Shown here: positions 6,902-14,239 of the stretch, in pieces
Position numbering within the stretch: the first letter of the stretch is position 1
Layout of the letters: each line of letters begins with the position of its first letter
Source: Candidatus Oscillibacter pullicola
Lineage (GTDB): Bacteria > Bacillota > Clostridia > Oscillospirales > Oscillospiraceae
NCBI GenBank assembly: GCA_019118935.1
Contig: DWXY01000071.1
Coordinates: 1-45,340 of the forward strand
DNA: 45,340 nt
Direction of reading: 5' to 3'
Notes under the pieces: model-generated
Databases searched by the model: none
Seen by the model: only the letters and a program-made list of their open reading frames with translations
Told to the model about the DNA's origin: nothing
Made by a program: the position numbers and the translations under genes

Positions 6902-7869
6902 GCCGCGATATCTGCATCTATCAGGAATTCCTCACGGAAGCCCACAAGGACCGGATCCGGGAGACCGCCCGCCGGACGGGCTTCACCCCCCATTTCTTCG
7001 ACCTGGAGCAGTTCGACGAGGCGGCGGACTGCCTCCAGCACTGCGAGGTGCTGTACGCCCACTCCCCGGAACTGCTGCGGAAGGCCCCGGCCGCGCTGAA
7101 GTGGTACTGCTGCTCTTTCGCAGGCGTGGACCCCTACTGCAAGGACCCCGGCCTGTTCGCCAATCCGGACTGCATGCTCACCAACTCCAACGTCTACGGC
7201 GTCACCATTGCGGAGCATGTGGTGATGGTGACGCTGATGCTGCTGCGGCGGATGCCGGAGTATGAGGAGATCGTGAGGCTCCACAGCTGGTCCAATCAGC
7301 TGTCCATCCGCTCCATCCGGGACAACGAATTCACCATCCTGGGCACCGGCGATATCGGCCGCCATGTGGCCGAACGGATGCGGGGCATGGGGGCCGCGAA
7401 GATCGTGGGCCTCAGCCGCAGCGGAAAGCCCCACCCCGCCTTCGACCAGGTGTACCCCATCTCCGCCCTGGACGACGTGCTGCCCCAGACGAAGATCCTG
7501 GTGATGGCCCTGCCCGGCACGGCGGAGACGGTCCACATCCTGAACCGGGAGCGGATCGCCCTACTGCCCGCCGACGCATACGTCATCAACGTGGGCCGCG
7601 GCACTGCCCTGGACCAGAAGGCTCTGGCAGATGCGCTGAACAGCGGAAAGCTGGCAGGCGCCGCCCTGGACGTGATGGACCCGGAGCCCCTGCCCCAGGA
7701 CGATCCCCTGTGGGACGCCCGGAACCTGATCATCACCCCCCACGTCTCCGGCAACATGACTCTGGGCTACACCTGCGACGAAAACGTGGCCCGCTTCTGC
7801 GCCGATCTGGAGAACTATGCCGCCGGGCGCCCGCTGGCGGGGCTGGTGGACCGGACCCGGGGGTATTGA
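6898..7869 (+). CDS. D-isomer-specific 2-hydroxyacid dehydrogenase
   Basis: This 323-aa NAD(P)H enzyme interconverts a 2-keto acid and a D-2-hydroxyacid. The nucleotide-binding loop is GTGDIG at 149-154. The catalytic Arg234 (NVGRGTA), Glu263 (DPEPLP) and His282 (TPHVSG) are all present. The N-terminal substrate domain is unusual in having several cysteines (around 45-92), and it resembles the hydroxypyruvate/phenyllactate branch only loosely, so the substrate is open. Its ATG overlaps the stop of the FAD oxidoreductase gene by four bases, which points to translational coupling. No clear terminator follows; only a weak hairpin lies at 7878-7896. Confidence 0.85.
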   Translation: MSRDICIYQEFLTEAHKDRIRETARRTGFTPHFFDLEQFDEAADCLQHCEVLYAHSPELLRKAPAALKWYCCSFAGVDPYCKDPGLFANPDCMLTNSNVYGVTIAEHVVMVTLMLLRRMPEYEEIVRLHSWSNQLSIRSIRDNEFTILGTGDIGRHVAERMRGMGAAKIVGLSRSGKPHPAFDQVYPISALDDVLPQTKILVMALPGTAETVHILNRERIALLPADAYVINVGRGTALDQKALADALNSGKLAGAALDVMDPEPLPQDDPLWDARNLIITPHVSGNMTLGYTCDENVARFCADLENYAAGRPLAGLVDRTRGY

Positions 7870-7970
7870 GCGGTCCGCAAGCGAAAATTGCGGCATTGCC
7901 CGCCCGCAATGGCAGACTTCCCGGCAGTTTCGTGATAATCTGATGCTGTCTAAGGAAAGGAGCTTTGCCC

Positions 7971-8453
7971 ATGACCATCGGTGAAAAAATCGCCCTCCGG
8001 CGGCGGACCGCCGGGCTCTCCCAGGAGGCGCTGGCCGCGCAGCTGGGTGTCTCCCGTCAGGCGGTCAGCCGCTGGGAGACCGACGAATCCCTCCCAGATA
8101 CGGAGAAAATCTCCCAGCTGTGCCGAATCTTCGGCGTCTCCGCCGATGATCTGCTGCTGGATAAACCGCCGGAGACTTCCGCGTCCGCCCGCCCACCCCT
8201 TCCGCTGTGGCGGCGGTGGTTCCGGCATGTATACCTGTGGATGGGGGCCATCGGAGCGCTGCTGGCCCTGATCGGGCTGGCCGGGGTCCTTTACGATGCG
8301 GTGACCACTACCTCGTGGTATACAGATATGGGCCGCTTTGGCGACGCCCTGATGAATACCAAATACGGCGCCATTCTGCCGGGCGGGCTTCTTCTGCTGC
8401 TGATCGCTTTGTCCCTGCTGGCGTTTGATGTGCTCCTGTCCAAGCGAAACTGA
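7971..8453 (+). CDS. XRE-family regulator with C-terminal membrane helices
   Basis: This 160-aa protein starts at ATG 7971, fixed by AAGGAAAGGAG about nine bases upstream; a TTG six bases earlier is too close to that site. Residues 4-60 form a Cro/C1 domain with LSQEALAAQLGVSRQAVSRWETDESLPD, the very common Firmicutes HTH_3 pattern. After a short linker there are two hydrophobic segments, at about 87-107 and 133-155, so the protein is probably tethered to the membrane. Such HTH-plus-membrane proteins are common in clostridia and their signals are unknown. It sits 36 bp upstream of the iron alcohol dehydrogenase gene, which may be its target. Confidence 0.8.
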   Translation: MTIGEKIALRRRTAGLSQEALAAQLGVSRQAVSRWETDESLPDTEKISQLCRIFGVSADDLLLDKPPETSASARPPLPLWRRWFRHVYLWMGAIGALLALIGLAGVLYDAVTTTSWYTDMGRFGDALMNTKYGAILPGGLLLLLIALSLLAFDVLLSKRN

Positions 8454-8489
8454 CCGTATGATACAATTTCAAAGAAAGGAATTTCACCC

Positions 8490-9680
8490 ATGAACAACTT
8501 CGCCTTCTACTCCCCCACCCTGTTCGCCTTCGGCGACGGGGAGGAGAAAAACACCGGCGCGCTGGTGCGCCGGTTCGGCGGCAGCCGGGTGCTGCTGGTC
8601 ACCGGCGGAGGGTCCGTCCGCCGCAACGGCGCCTATGACGCCGTCGCTGCCTCCCTGGAGGCCGCGGGCATCCCCTTCACGGAGCTCTCCGGCGTCCAGG
8701 CCAACCCCCGCAGCGGCAAGGTATACGAGGGCATCGACCTGGTCCGGCGGACCGGCGCGGACTTCCTGCTGGCTGTCGGCGGCGGCTCTGTCATCGACAC
8801 CGCCAAGGCCATCGGCTTCGGCGCGCTGTACAAGGGGGATTTCTGGGACTTCTTCACCGGCGCCGCCAAGATCGAGAAGACGCTGCCCGTGGGCGTGGTG
8901 CTGACCATCTCCGCCGCCGGCAGCGAGGGCTCCGACAGCTGCGTCATCACCCAGGAGCGGGGCAATCTGAAGTGGGGCTGCCCCAAGACCGATAGCATCC
9001 GCCCCAAGTTCGCCGTGCTGAACCCCCGGTTCACCTGCTCCCTGCCCGCCTATCAGACCGCCAGCGGCGCGGTGGACATGATGGCCCACATCATGGAGCG
9101 GTACTTCACCAACACTCCCGACGTGGGACTGACGGACCGGCTGTGCGAGGCCCTGCTGAAGACCGTGCTGGACGCGGCCCCCAGGGCCATTGCCGATCCC
9201 AATGACTACGCCGCCCGGGCGGATCTGATGTGGGCGGGGATGCTGGCCCACAACAACTCCTGCGGCGTGGGCCGGGAGCAGGACTGGGCCAGCCACCAGA
9301 TCGAGCATGAGCTCTCCGCCTTCTACGACTGCGCCCATGGCGCCGGTCTTGCGGTGATCCTGCCCGCCTGGATGGAGTACGTGCTGCCCCACGATCCCGT
9401 CCGGCTGGCCCAGTTCGCCGTGCGGGTCTTCGGCTGCGAGATGAACTTTGCGGACCCGGAGGCCACCGCCCGCCAGGGCATCGAGAAGCTGTGCCTCTTC
9501 TTCCACTCCCTGGGGATGCCCATCACCTTTGACGAGCTGGGAGCCAAGGCCAAGGACATCCCGGACATGGTGGCCCACCGGGCGGAGAAGCCCGGCGGCT
9601 TCCCCTTCGGCGGCTTCGTGAAGATCCAGCCCGCGGACATGGAGGCCATCCTCCGCCTGGCAGCCGGCGAGGCCCAGTAA
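8490..9680 (+). CDS. Iron-containing alcohol dehydrogenase (BdhA/YqhD-like)
   Basis: This 396-aa group III alcohol dehydrogenase reduces aldehydes to alcohols with NAD(P)H. The cofactor loop GGGSVID is at 97-103. The metal ligands are Asp196 and His200 (GAVDMMAHIME), His269 (WASHQIEHE) and His283 (CAHGAG), spaced as in E. coli YqhD. The length is typical. Whether it prefers NADH or NADPH and butyraldehyde or another aldehyde cannot be read here. It fits fermentative metabolism of a clostridium. AAAGGAA precedes ATG 8490, and a perfect hairpin terminator follows at 9685-9720. An XRE membrane regulator lies upstream. Confidence 0.88.
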   Translation: MNNFAFYSPTLFAFGDGEEKNTGALVRRFGGSRVLLVTGGGSVRRNGAYDAVAASLEAAGIPFTELSGVQANPRSGKVYEGIDLVRRTGADFLLAVGGGSVIDTAKAIGFGALYKGDFWDFFTGAAKIEKTLPVGVVLTISAAGSEGSDSCVITQERGNLKWGCPKTDSIRPKFAVLNPRFTCSLPAYQTASGAVDMMAHIMERYFTNTPDVGLTDRLCEALLKTVLDAAPRAIADPNDYAARADLMWAGMLAHNNSCGVGREQDWASHQIEHELSAFYDCAHGAGLAVILPAWMEYVLPHDPVRLAQFAVRVFGCEMNFADPEATARQGIEKLCLFFHSLGMPITFDELGAKAKDIPDMVAHRAEKPGGFPFGGFVKIQPADMEAILRLAAGEAQ

Positions 9681-9684
9681 CAAC

Positions 9685-9720
9685 AAGCCCGCCCGGGGAG
9701 CGCTCCCCGGGCGGGCTTTT
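9685..9720. terminator. Strong bidirectional terminator
   Basis: The perfect palindromic stem AAGCCCGCCCGGGGAGC and its complement is followed by TTTT. It separates the alcohol dehydrogenase from the convergent AraC gene. Confidence 0.85.
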
Positions 9721-9732
9721 GCCGTATCCTCG

Positions 9733-10581
9733 TCACCGGAACTCCCGGGGACTCATGTGGAAGGTGCCGCGGAAGGCCCGCAGGAAGGTGGAATACTCCT
9801 CAAACCCGGCCTGCTCCGCCGCCTTCATCACCGGCACGCCGGCGCGGATCAGCTCTCCGGCCCGCAGCAGCCGCTTCTGGCTGATGTACTGGTGGACCGT
9901 GTAGCCGGTGACGGCCTTGAACCGGTGCATCAGATAGTACCGGCTGATGAAAAACCGCTTGGAGAGGGACTCCACCGTCAGCTCCTCTCCCAGATGGTCC
10001 AGAATGTACCGGAGCACCTCCTCCATCTTGGGGTCCACCCGGTAGCTGTCCCGCTCCTCCTGGGCGGTGCGGGAGCGCAGCACATCCCGATTCACGTCGA
10101 TCAGCATCTGCTGGCAGAGGGTGTCCGCCATGCGGGCGGCGCCGAAGCCCCGGTCCCGCAGGGCCTCCTCCAGCTGCTGGATGCGCTGCATATAGTGGAG
10201 CCGCCGCTCTGCGTCGAAGCGCAGCAGGTGGAACCCCCGCTCCCGGGTGGTGTCGAAGCAGGTGTCCAGCGCCTCGCCGGGGTCGCTGCGCCGCTCCAGC
10301 CACTCCCGTCCCAGCCAGATCACCACCCGCTCATAGGGCTCCGCCGGGTCGATGATGGGCCGGTGGATCAGATCGTGCCCCACCAGCAGCAGGTCCCAGG
10401 GCTGGAGGAAGTAGGTGACACCCTCCACCACATAGGTGACCTTTCCCCCCAGGAGAAGGATCAGCTTGTCAAAGGCGTGGTAGTGGTAGTCCACCTTCTG
10501 GGCCCGGCTGTCCTTCAGGTGGAACAGCCGGAAGTCCTCCTTCAGATAGCCCCGCTTGTTGATCTCCTTCCGGTCCGGCAT
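9733..10581 (-). CDS. AraC-family transcriptional regulator
   Basis: This 282-aa protein has an N-terminal cupin-like sensor (about 25-95, with DYHYHAFDKLILLLGGKVTY) and a C-terminal pair of helix-turn-helix units at about 185-282. The signature runs from LTVESLSKRFFISRYYLMHRF to AGFEEYSTFLRAFR. Members of this class usually bind a small molecule and control a neighbouring metabolic gene; which one is not evident here. GGAGG lies 11 bases before ATG 10581. Its own promoter is at 10681-10709, leaving a leader of about 95 nt. It is divergent from thyA-folA and convergent with the alcohol dehydrogenase. Confidence 0.88.
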   Translation of the reverse strand: MPDRKEINKRGYLKEDFRLFHLKDSRAQKVDYHYHAFDKLILLLGGKVTYVVEGVTYFLQPWDLLLVGHDLIHRPIIDPAEPYERVVIWLGREWLERRSDPGEALDTCFDTTRERGFHLLRFDAERRLHYMQRIQQLEEALRDRGFGAARMADTLCQQMLIDVNRDVLRSRTAQEERDSYRVDPKMEEVLRYILDHLGEELTVESLSKRFFISRYYLMHRFKAVTGYTVHQYISQKRLLRAGELIRAGVPVMKAAEQAGFEEYSTFLRAFRGTFHMSPREFR

Positions 10582-10680
10582 CTCCCGCCTCCTTTTCCGC
10601 CCGCCGGAGCATCCGCCGGGCCGCCCTTCGGCCGTGGAACCGGGCGCTGCGCCCGATGAGGCAGGGCCCGTTTTGCAGGT

Positions 10681-10709
10681 ATTCTACCACACATGGCCGA
10701 TTTTCACAA
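10681..10709 (-). promoter_or_regulatory. Promoter of the AraC gene
   Basis: TTGTGA (10709-10704), a 17-bp spacer and TAGAAT (10686-10681) on the minus strand. Confidence 0.6.
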
Positions 10710-10761
10710 CAGGCACGGGAAAAGACGCCCCCGATTTGGCGGCCGGGGCGCCATCTGCCGA

Positions 10762-10790
10762 TTGTGTTTTTCCCCCGGATTTGCTATACT
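10762..10790 (+). promoter_or_regulatory. Promoter of thyA-folA
   Basis: TTGTGT at 10762-10767, a 17-bp spacer and TATACT at 10785-10790, with TGC just upstream (extended -10). Confidence 0.65.
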
Positions 10791-10823
10791 GAGAAAAATA
10801 CCCAACGCCGAGGAGGGACCGTC

Positions 10824-11654
10824 ATGAGCCGTGCCGATGCGCTCTTTCTGCAAAACTGCCGGGACATTCTGGACCACGGGGTCTGGGACACAGACCTGCC
10901 CGTCCGCCCCCATTGGGAGGACGGCACCCCCGCCCACACCGTGAAAAAATTCGGGATCGTCAACCGCTACGACCTTCAGGAGGAGTTCCCCATCCTGACC
11001 CTCCGCCGGACCTACTGGAAGACCGCGGTGGACGAGCTGCTGTGGATCTGGCAGAAGAAGTCCAACAACATCCACGACCTGAACGGCCACATCTGGGATG
11101 AGTGGGCGGACCCGGACGGCTCCATCGGCAAGGCCTACGGCTATCAGCTCTCCATCAAGCACCAGTATCCCGAGGGGGAGATGGACCAGGTGGACCGGGT
11201 GCTGTATGACCTGAAGCACAACCCCGCCTCCCGCCGCATCCTCACCAGCCTCTACAACCACCAGGACCTTCACGAGATGAACCTGTATCCCTGCGCCTGG
11301 TCCATGACCTTCAACGTCTCCGGCAACGTGCTGAACGCCATTTTGAACCAGCGGAGCCAGGACATGCTGGCGGCCAACAACTGGAACGTGGTGCAGTACG
11401 CGGTGCTGGTCCACATGCTGGCCCAGGTCAGCGGCCTGGTGCCCGGCCAGCTGGTCCACGTGATCGCGGACGCCCATATCTACGACCGCCATGTGCCCAT
11501 CATCGAAAAGATGCTGGCCCAGACGCCGTCCCCGGCGCCGGTGTTCCGGATGGACCCGTCCGTGACGGACTTCTACGCCTTTACCCGGGACAGCTTCTCC
11601 CTGGAGGGCTACACGCCCGCCCCCTTCGAGGACCAGATCCCCATCGCTATTTGA
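10824..11654 (+). CDS. thyA: Thymidylate synthase ThyA
   Basis: This 276-aa protein methylates dUMP to dTMP using methylene-tetrahydrofolate, which it turns into dihydrofolate. Cys157 is the nucleophile, in LYPCAWS. The usual PPCH context reads YPCA here, a variant seen in one Firmicutes branch. The dUMP-binding block QRSQD (176-180), the following NNWNVVQYA and the C-terminal DAHIYDRH are present. ATG 10824 follows GAGGAGG and is in keeping with the family length; the frame is open upstream, but that part lies within the promoter. folA follows at once and recycles the dihydrofolate, so the pair forms a complete dTMP cycle. Confidence 0.93.
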   Translation: MSRADALFLQNCRDILDHGVWDTDLPVRPHWEDGTPAHTVKKFGIVNRYDLQEEFPILTLRRTYWKTAVDELLWIWQKKSNNIHDLNGHIWDEWADPDGSIGKAYGYQLSIKHQYPEGEMDQVDRVLYDLKHNPASRRILTSLYNHQDLHEMNLYPCAWSMTFNVSGNVLNAILNQRSQDMLAANNWNVVQYAVLVHMLAQVSGLVPGQLVHVIADAHIYDRHVPIIEKMLAQTPSPAPVFRMDPSVTDFYAFTRDSFSLEGYTPAPFEDQIPIAI

Positions 11655-11667
11655 GGAGGCCTGCGCT

Positions 11668-12171
11668 GTGAATGCCATCGTGGTTGTCGATCAAAACTGG
11701 GCCATCGGCCGGGACAATGATCTGCTCTTCTCCCTGCCTACGGACATGAAGCGCTTCCGCTCTCTCACCCTGGGGGGCACCGTCATCCTGGGCCGCCGGA
11801 CGCTGGACTCTTTCCCCGGCGGAAAGCCCCTGCCCAAGCGGCGGAACATCGTCATCACCCACTGCCCGGACTTCTCCCGGGAGGGGGCGGAGACCGTCTC
11901 CAGCCTGGCGGCCATGCGGGAGGCCACCGCCGGCACCCCGCCGGACCAGCTGTGGGTCATCGGCGGCGGCAGCATCTACGCCGCTCTGCTCTCCCAATGC
12001 GCACGGGCCTACGTGACCCGGGTGGACGCCGCCGCGGAGGGAGCGGACTCCTTCTTCCCCAATCTGGACAAGCTGCCCGGCTGGACCGTGGAATCCGTCA
12101 GCGAGCCGGTGACGGAAAACGGCCTCACCTATCGGTTCTATGACTATGTGAATACGAAGCTGTGCGATTGA
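11668..12171 (+). CDS. folA: Dihydrofolate reductase
   Basis: This 167-aa enzyme reduces dihydrofolate to tetrahydrofolate with NADPH and is the target of trimethoprim. The conserved WAIG loop is at 11-14 and the catalytic acid is Asp26 (SLPTDMKRF). The NADPH-binding segment is VILGRRTLDSFP, and WVIGGGSIYAALL matches the second glycine-rich motif. It begins with GTG 11668. The GAGGAGG site overlaps the thyA stop codon, so translation of the two is linked. A strong terminator follows at 12176-12209, ending a two-gene operon. Confidence 0.92.
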   Translation: MNAIVVVDQNWAIGRDNDLLFSLPTDMKRFRSLTLGGTVILGRRTLDSFPGGKPLPKRRNIVITHCPDFSREGAETVSSLAAMREATAGTPPDQLWVIGGGSIYAALLSQCARAYVTRVDAAAEGADSFFPNLDKLPGWTVESVSEPVTENGLTYRFYDYVNTKLCD

Positions 12172-12175
12172 GCAG

Positions 12176-12209
12176 CGGCCCGCCGGGAGATCCCGGCGGG
12201 CCGTTTTTT
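12176..12209 (+). terminator. Terminator of thyA-folA
   Basis: CGGCCCGCCGGGA pairs with TCCCGGCGGGCCG around GA, followed by TTTTTT. Between 12210 and 12343 no gene is seen. Confidence 0.85.
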
Positions 12210-12343
12210 CTCTTCCGGCGGGGGGCGGCCTCTCTGCGGGCAGCTCCGGAGCCCTCCCCCCTGTGGCTGTGGGGACCGGCGCTCCCGTCCCGCTTCTGTC
12301 GGAAAGTCGTCCCGCAAGGCCGCCGCACACGGGCGGAGGCCCG

Positions 12344-12934
12344 TCACGGCAGGTCCCAGATCTCCCGGGACCGGGACAGCAGCGTCTCCACATTCTCCCG
12401 GCGGGCCGCCAGCAGCCGCGCATTGGCCGCGTCCTCCCCCGGGTCCCCGTAGGGGCGATACTCTCCCGCCGCCGTGATGTACAGCTGGCGGCTGGCACAG
12501 GTGACGCCGTTCTCCCGAAAGTCGTACTCGTACAAAATCACGCCCAGCTCCGGCTCTCCGGTCATCCGGGGCCAGATCAACAGGGATTCCGTGAACACCA
12601 CCTCCTCCCCGTTTTCCAGCGTCAGGGCAGGCAGGCCGATCCCCAGATTTCCCGTCCAGGAGAGGAAGCCAGGCCGGGCCACGTTGCAAGTGTAGTCCTC
12701 CCCGTCCACACCGCATTCCGGGAAACCCGGATCCTCCTGAAAGCCCGGCTGGGCCCGGAGGGCGGAGACGTATGCGTCATAGGGGCGGTAGGCGGTGAGG
12801 TACCACGCGGCGGAGAGCAACGCAAAGGCGGCCAGGAGCAGGGCCAGGAGGCGGAGAAGGCGCCGCTTTCGGTATGTCCGGTTTCGCGGGCGGCTGCTAG
12901 CCGCCCCTACAGTGGTCGGAACGTCTTGTTTCAT
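12344..12934 (-). CDS. Membrane-anchored protein of unknown function, third gene of an ECF module
   Basis: This 196-aa protein starts at ATG 12934, five bases after the stop of the anti-sigma gene, with a weak AGAG site, so translation is probably coupled. A basic stretch (RPRNRTYRKRRLLR) precedes one transmembrane helix at about residues 28-48, and the rest (about 150 residues, with three cysteines) should be outside. I do not recognise the external domain. The N-terminal codons at 12888-12906 lie inside a GGGCGGCT/AGCCGCCC palindrome that resembles an intergenic repeat, so the N-terminus may have been extended by a repeat insertion. The position suggests a role in the stress response governed by the upstream sigma factor. 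Confidence 0.65.
   Translation of the reverse strand: MKQDVPTTVGAASSRPRNRTYRKRRLLRLLALLLAAFALLSAAWYLTAYRPYDAYVSALRAQPGFQEDPGFPECGVDGEDYTCNVARPGFLSWTGNLGIGLPALTLENGEEVVFTESLLIWPRMTGEPELGVILYEYDFRENGVTCASRQLYITAAGEYRPYGDPGEDAANARLLAARRENVETLLSRSREIWDLP
12888..12906. repeat. REP-like GC palindrome inside a coding region
   Basis: GGGCGGCT-GCT-AGCCGCCC, an 8-bp perfect stem, is followed by CTAC on the plus strand. It resembles short dispersed repeats of Oscillospiraceae genomes (recollection, not searched). It encodes part of the basic N-terminus of the protein at 12344-12934. Confidence 0.4.
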
Positions 12935-12939
12935 TTTCT

Positions 12940-13623
12940 CTATTCTGCCGGAGCCCACGCCTCTTCCTGCGCGGCGGTCGCAGCCGGCAGATCCACCTCC
13001 TCTCCCTCCTTCCACAGCAGGATTGAGTCCTCACCGAGGCCAAAGTAGATCGCTCCGGTCTCCATAGCGGCATCTGACCAGCTTTCAAACATAGCAGAAC
13101 CGCCCCGGTTATAGTTTTTGTTGTCAAAGTTAAAGAGTTCTACCCGTATCAGGGGCCGTTCCAAATAGTAGTGGTATCCATCCTCCTCGATTTTCCAAGA
13201 TATGGAATACCAGACCTCCCGGCCCTCCCGGAAAGCCCAATCGACCCCTATGCCTCCGTTTTCCAGCCGATAGACATCTACCGTATAATCCTGACTATCC
13301 ATCGGGATGATGGGCTCGGAGGTGAGCACCCAGATCCCGAATACCAGCACCGCGCACACCGCTGCCGCGATGGCCGCCCCCTTGAGCCGGGCCCTCCACT
13401 TGGTTTTTTTCCATTCCTCCGAGATCTTCTGCACCGCCGCCGCGTCGTCGGCGGCCTCTTTCTCCGCCTCCGGCAGGGGCGCGTCCATGGCCGCCAGGGC
13501 GGCCCGGCAGGTCTCGCAGGCTTTCAGATGTTCCTCCACCGCCGCCCGGCTCTTCTCCGAGCACACGTTGTCGTGGTACAGGGGCAGCAGGTCCTGTACG
13601 ATGTCATGGTCCAGACGGTCCAT
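12940..13623 (-). CDS. Zinc-finger anti-sigma factor (zf-HC2 type)
   Basis: This 227-aa protein holds an anti-sigma zinc domain at residues 6-40 with Cys21, His32, Cys36 and Cys39 (C-x10-H-x3-C-x2-C), the ZAS motif. A transmembrane helix is at about 85-103. The external part (about 125 residues) is of unknown fold and likely senses an envelope signal. ATG 13623 follows GGAGGG; the reading frame overlaps the end of the sigma gene by 20 bases, typical of sigma/anti-sigma pairs. In the family the ZAS domain holds the ECF sigma factor inactive until the signal arrives. Confidence 0.85.
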   Translation of the reverse strand: MDRLDHDIVQDLLPLYHDNVCSEKSRAAVEEHLKACETCRAALAAMDAPLPEAEKEAADDAAAVQKISEEWKKTKWRARLKGAAIAAAVCAVLVFGIWVLTSEPIIPMDSQDYTVDVYRLENGGIGVDWAFREGREVWYSISWKIEEDGYHYYLERPLIRVELFNFDNKNYNRGGSAMFESWSDAAMETGAIYFGLGEDSILLWKEGEEVDLPAATAAQEEAWAPAE

Positions 13624-14086
13624 CAAATCCCTCCTTCAATTTCTGCCGGGCCCGGAAATAGGACACCCGGGCCCAGGACTCCGTCTTGCCGAACAGCTCC
13701 CCGATCTGGGCAAAGGGCAGCTCCCCGAAGGTCCGCAGGGAGAACACCTCCTTGTAGGGCTCCGGCAGGTCATGGAGCAGCCGGTGGAGCCGCCTGGCGG
13801 CGTCCCGGTCGGCAAAGCCGTTCTCGATTCCGTCGTCCTCCGGCTCCCGGTCCAGCTCGCCCCGGTGCTTTCGCTCCCGGCACAGGGACAGGTACTGGTT
13901 CCGGGCGATCTGGCACAGCCACACCCGCAGCTGGCAGTCTCCCCGGAACTGGTCGATGGAGGCCAATGCCCGGAAGAAGGTCTCCTGGGTCACCTCCTCC
14001 GCCGTGTGGGCGTCCCGGCTGAGGGCCAGGATGTAGCGGTACACGTCGGCGAAATACGTCTGATAGATCTCCTCAAAATCCGGCAC
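13604..14086 (-). CDS. ECF-type sigma-70 factor, module 1
   Basis: This 160-aa protein has sigma region 2 at about 5-70 (FEEIYQTYFADVYRYILALSRDAHTAEEVTQETFFRAL) and region 4 at about 100-155 (LHDLPEPYKEVFSLRTFGELPFAQIGELFGKTESWARVSYFRARQKLKE). There is no region 1 or 3, as usual for ECF factors. The start is GTG 14086 with GGAGGTGAGG just before it; the ATGs further upstream would place the ribosome site inside the gene. An ECF-like promoter at 14116-14141 suggests autoregulation. It is divergent from recG and is followed by its anti-sigma factor. Confidence 0.9.
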   Translation of the reverse strand: MPDFEEIYQTYFADVYRYILALSRDAHTAEEVTQETFFRALASIDQFRGDCQLRVWLCQIARNQYLSLCRERKHRGELDREPEDDGIENGFADRDAARRLHRLLHDLPEPYKEVFSLRTFGELPFAQIGELFGKTESWARVSYFRARQKLKEGFDGPSGP

Positions 14087-14115
14087 GGCCTCACCTCCCT
14101 CTCTTCTGGACATAA

Positions 14116-14141
14116 GACGCACAGGCAGCGGATCCGTTACA
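14116..14141 (-). promoter_or_regulatory. ECF-type autoregulatory promoter, module 1
   Basis: TGTAAC (14141-14136), a 16-bp spacer and CGTC (14119-14116) on the minus strand. This matches the TGWAAC/CGTM pattern of Bacillus ECF sigma factors, 30 bp from the sigma gene start. Confidence 0.6.
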
Positions 14142-14174
14142 GCGGCGGAGGATTTTTTCTTCCGCCTGCTTTTC

Positions 14175-14203
14175 TTGAGTTTCCGTCCAGGACATTATAT
14201 AAT
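14175..14203 (+). promoter_or_regulatory. Promoter of recG
   Basis: TTGAGT at 14175-14180, a 17-bp spacer and a perfect TATAAT at 14198-14203. Confidence 0.7.
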
Positions 14204-14239
14204 GGACCTGTATCTGTTCACAAGGCGGGAGGTGATTCC

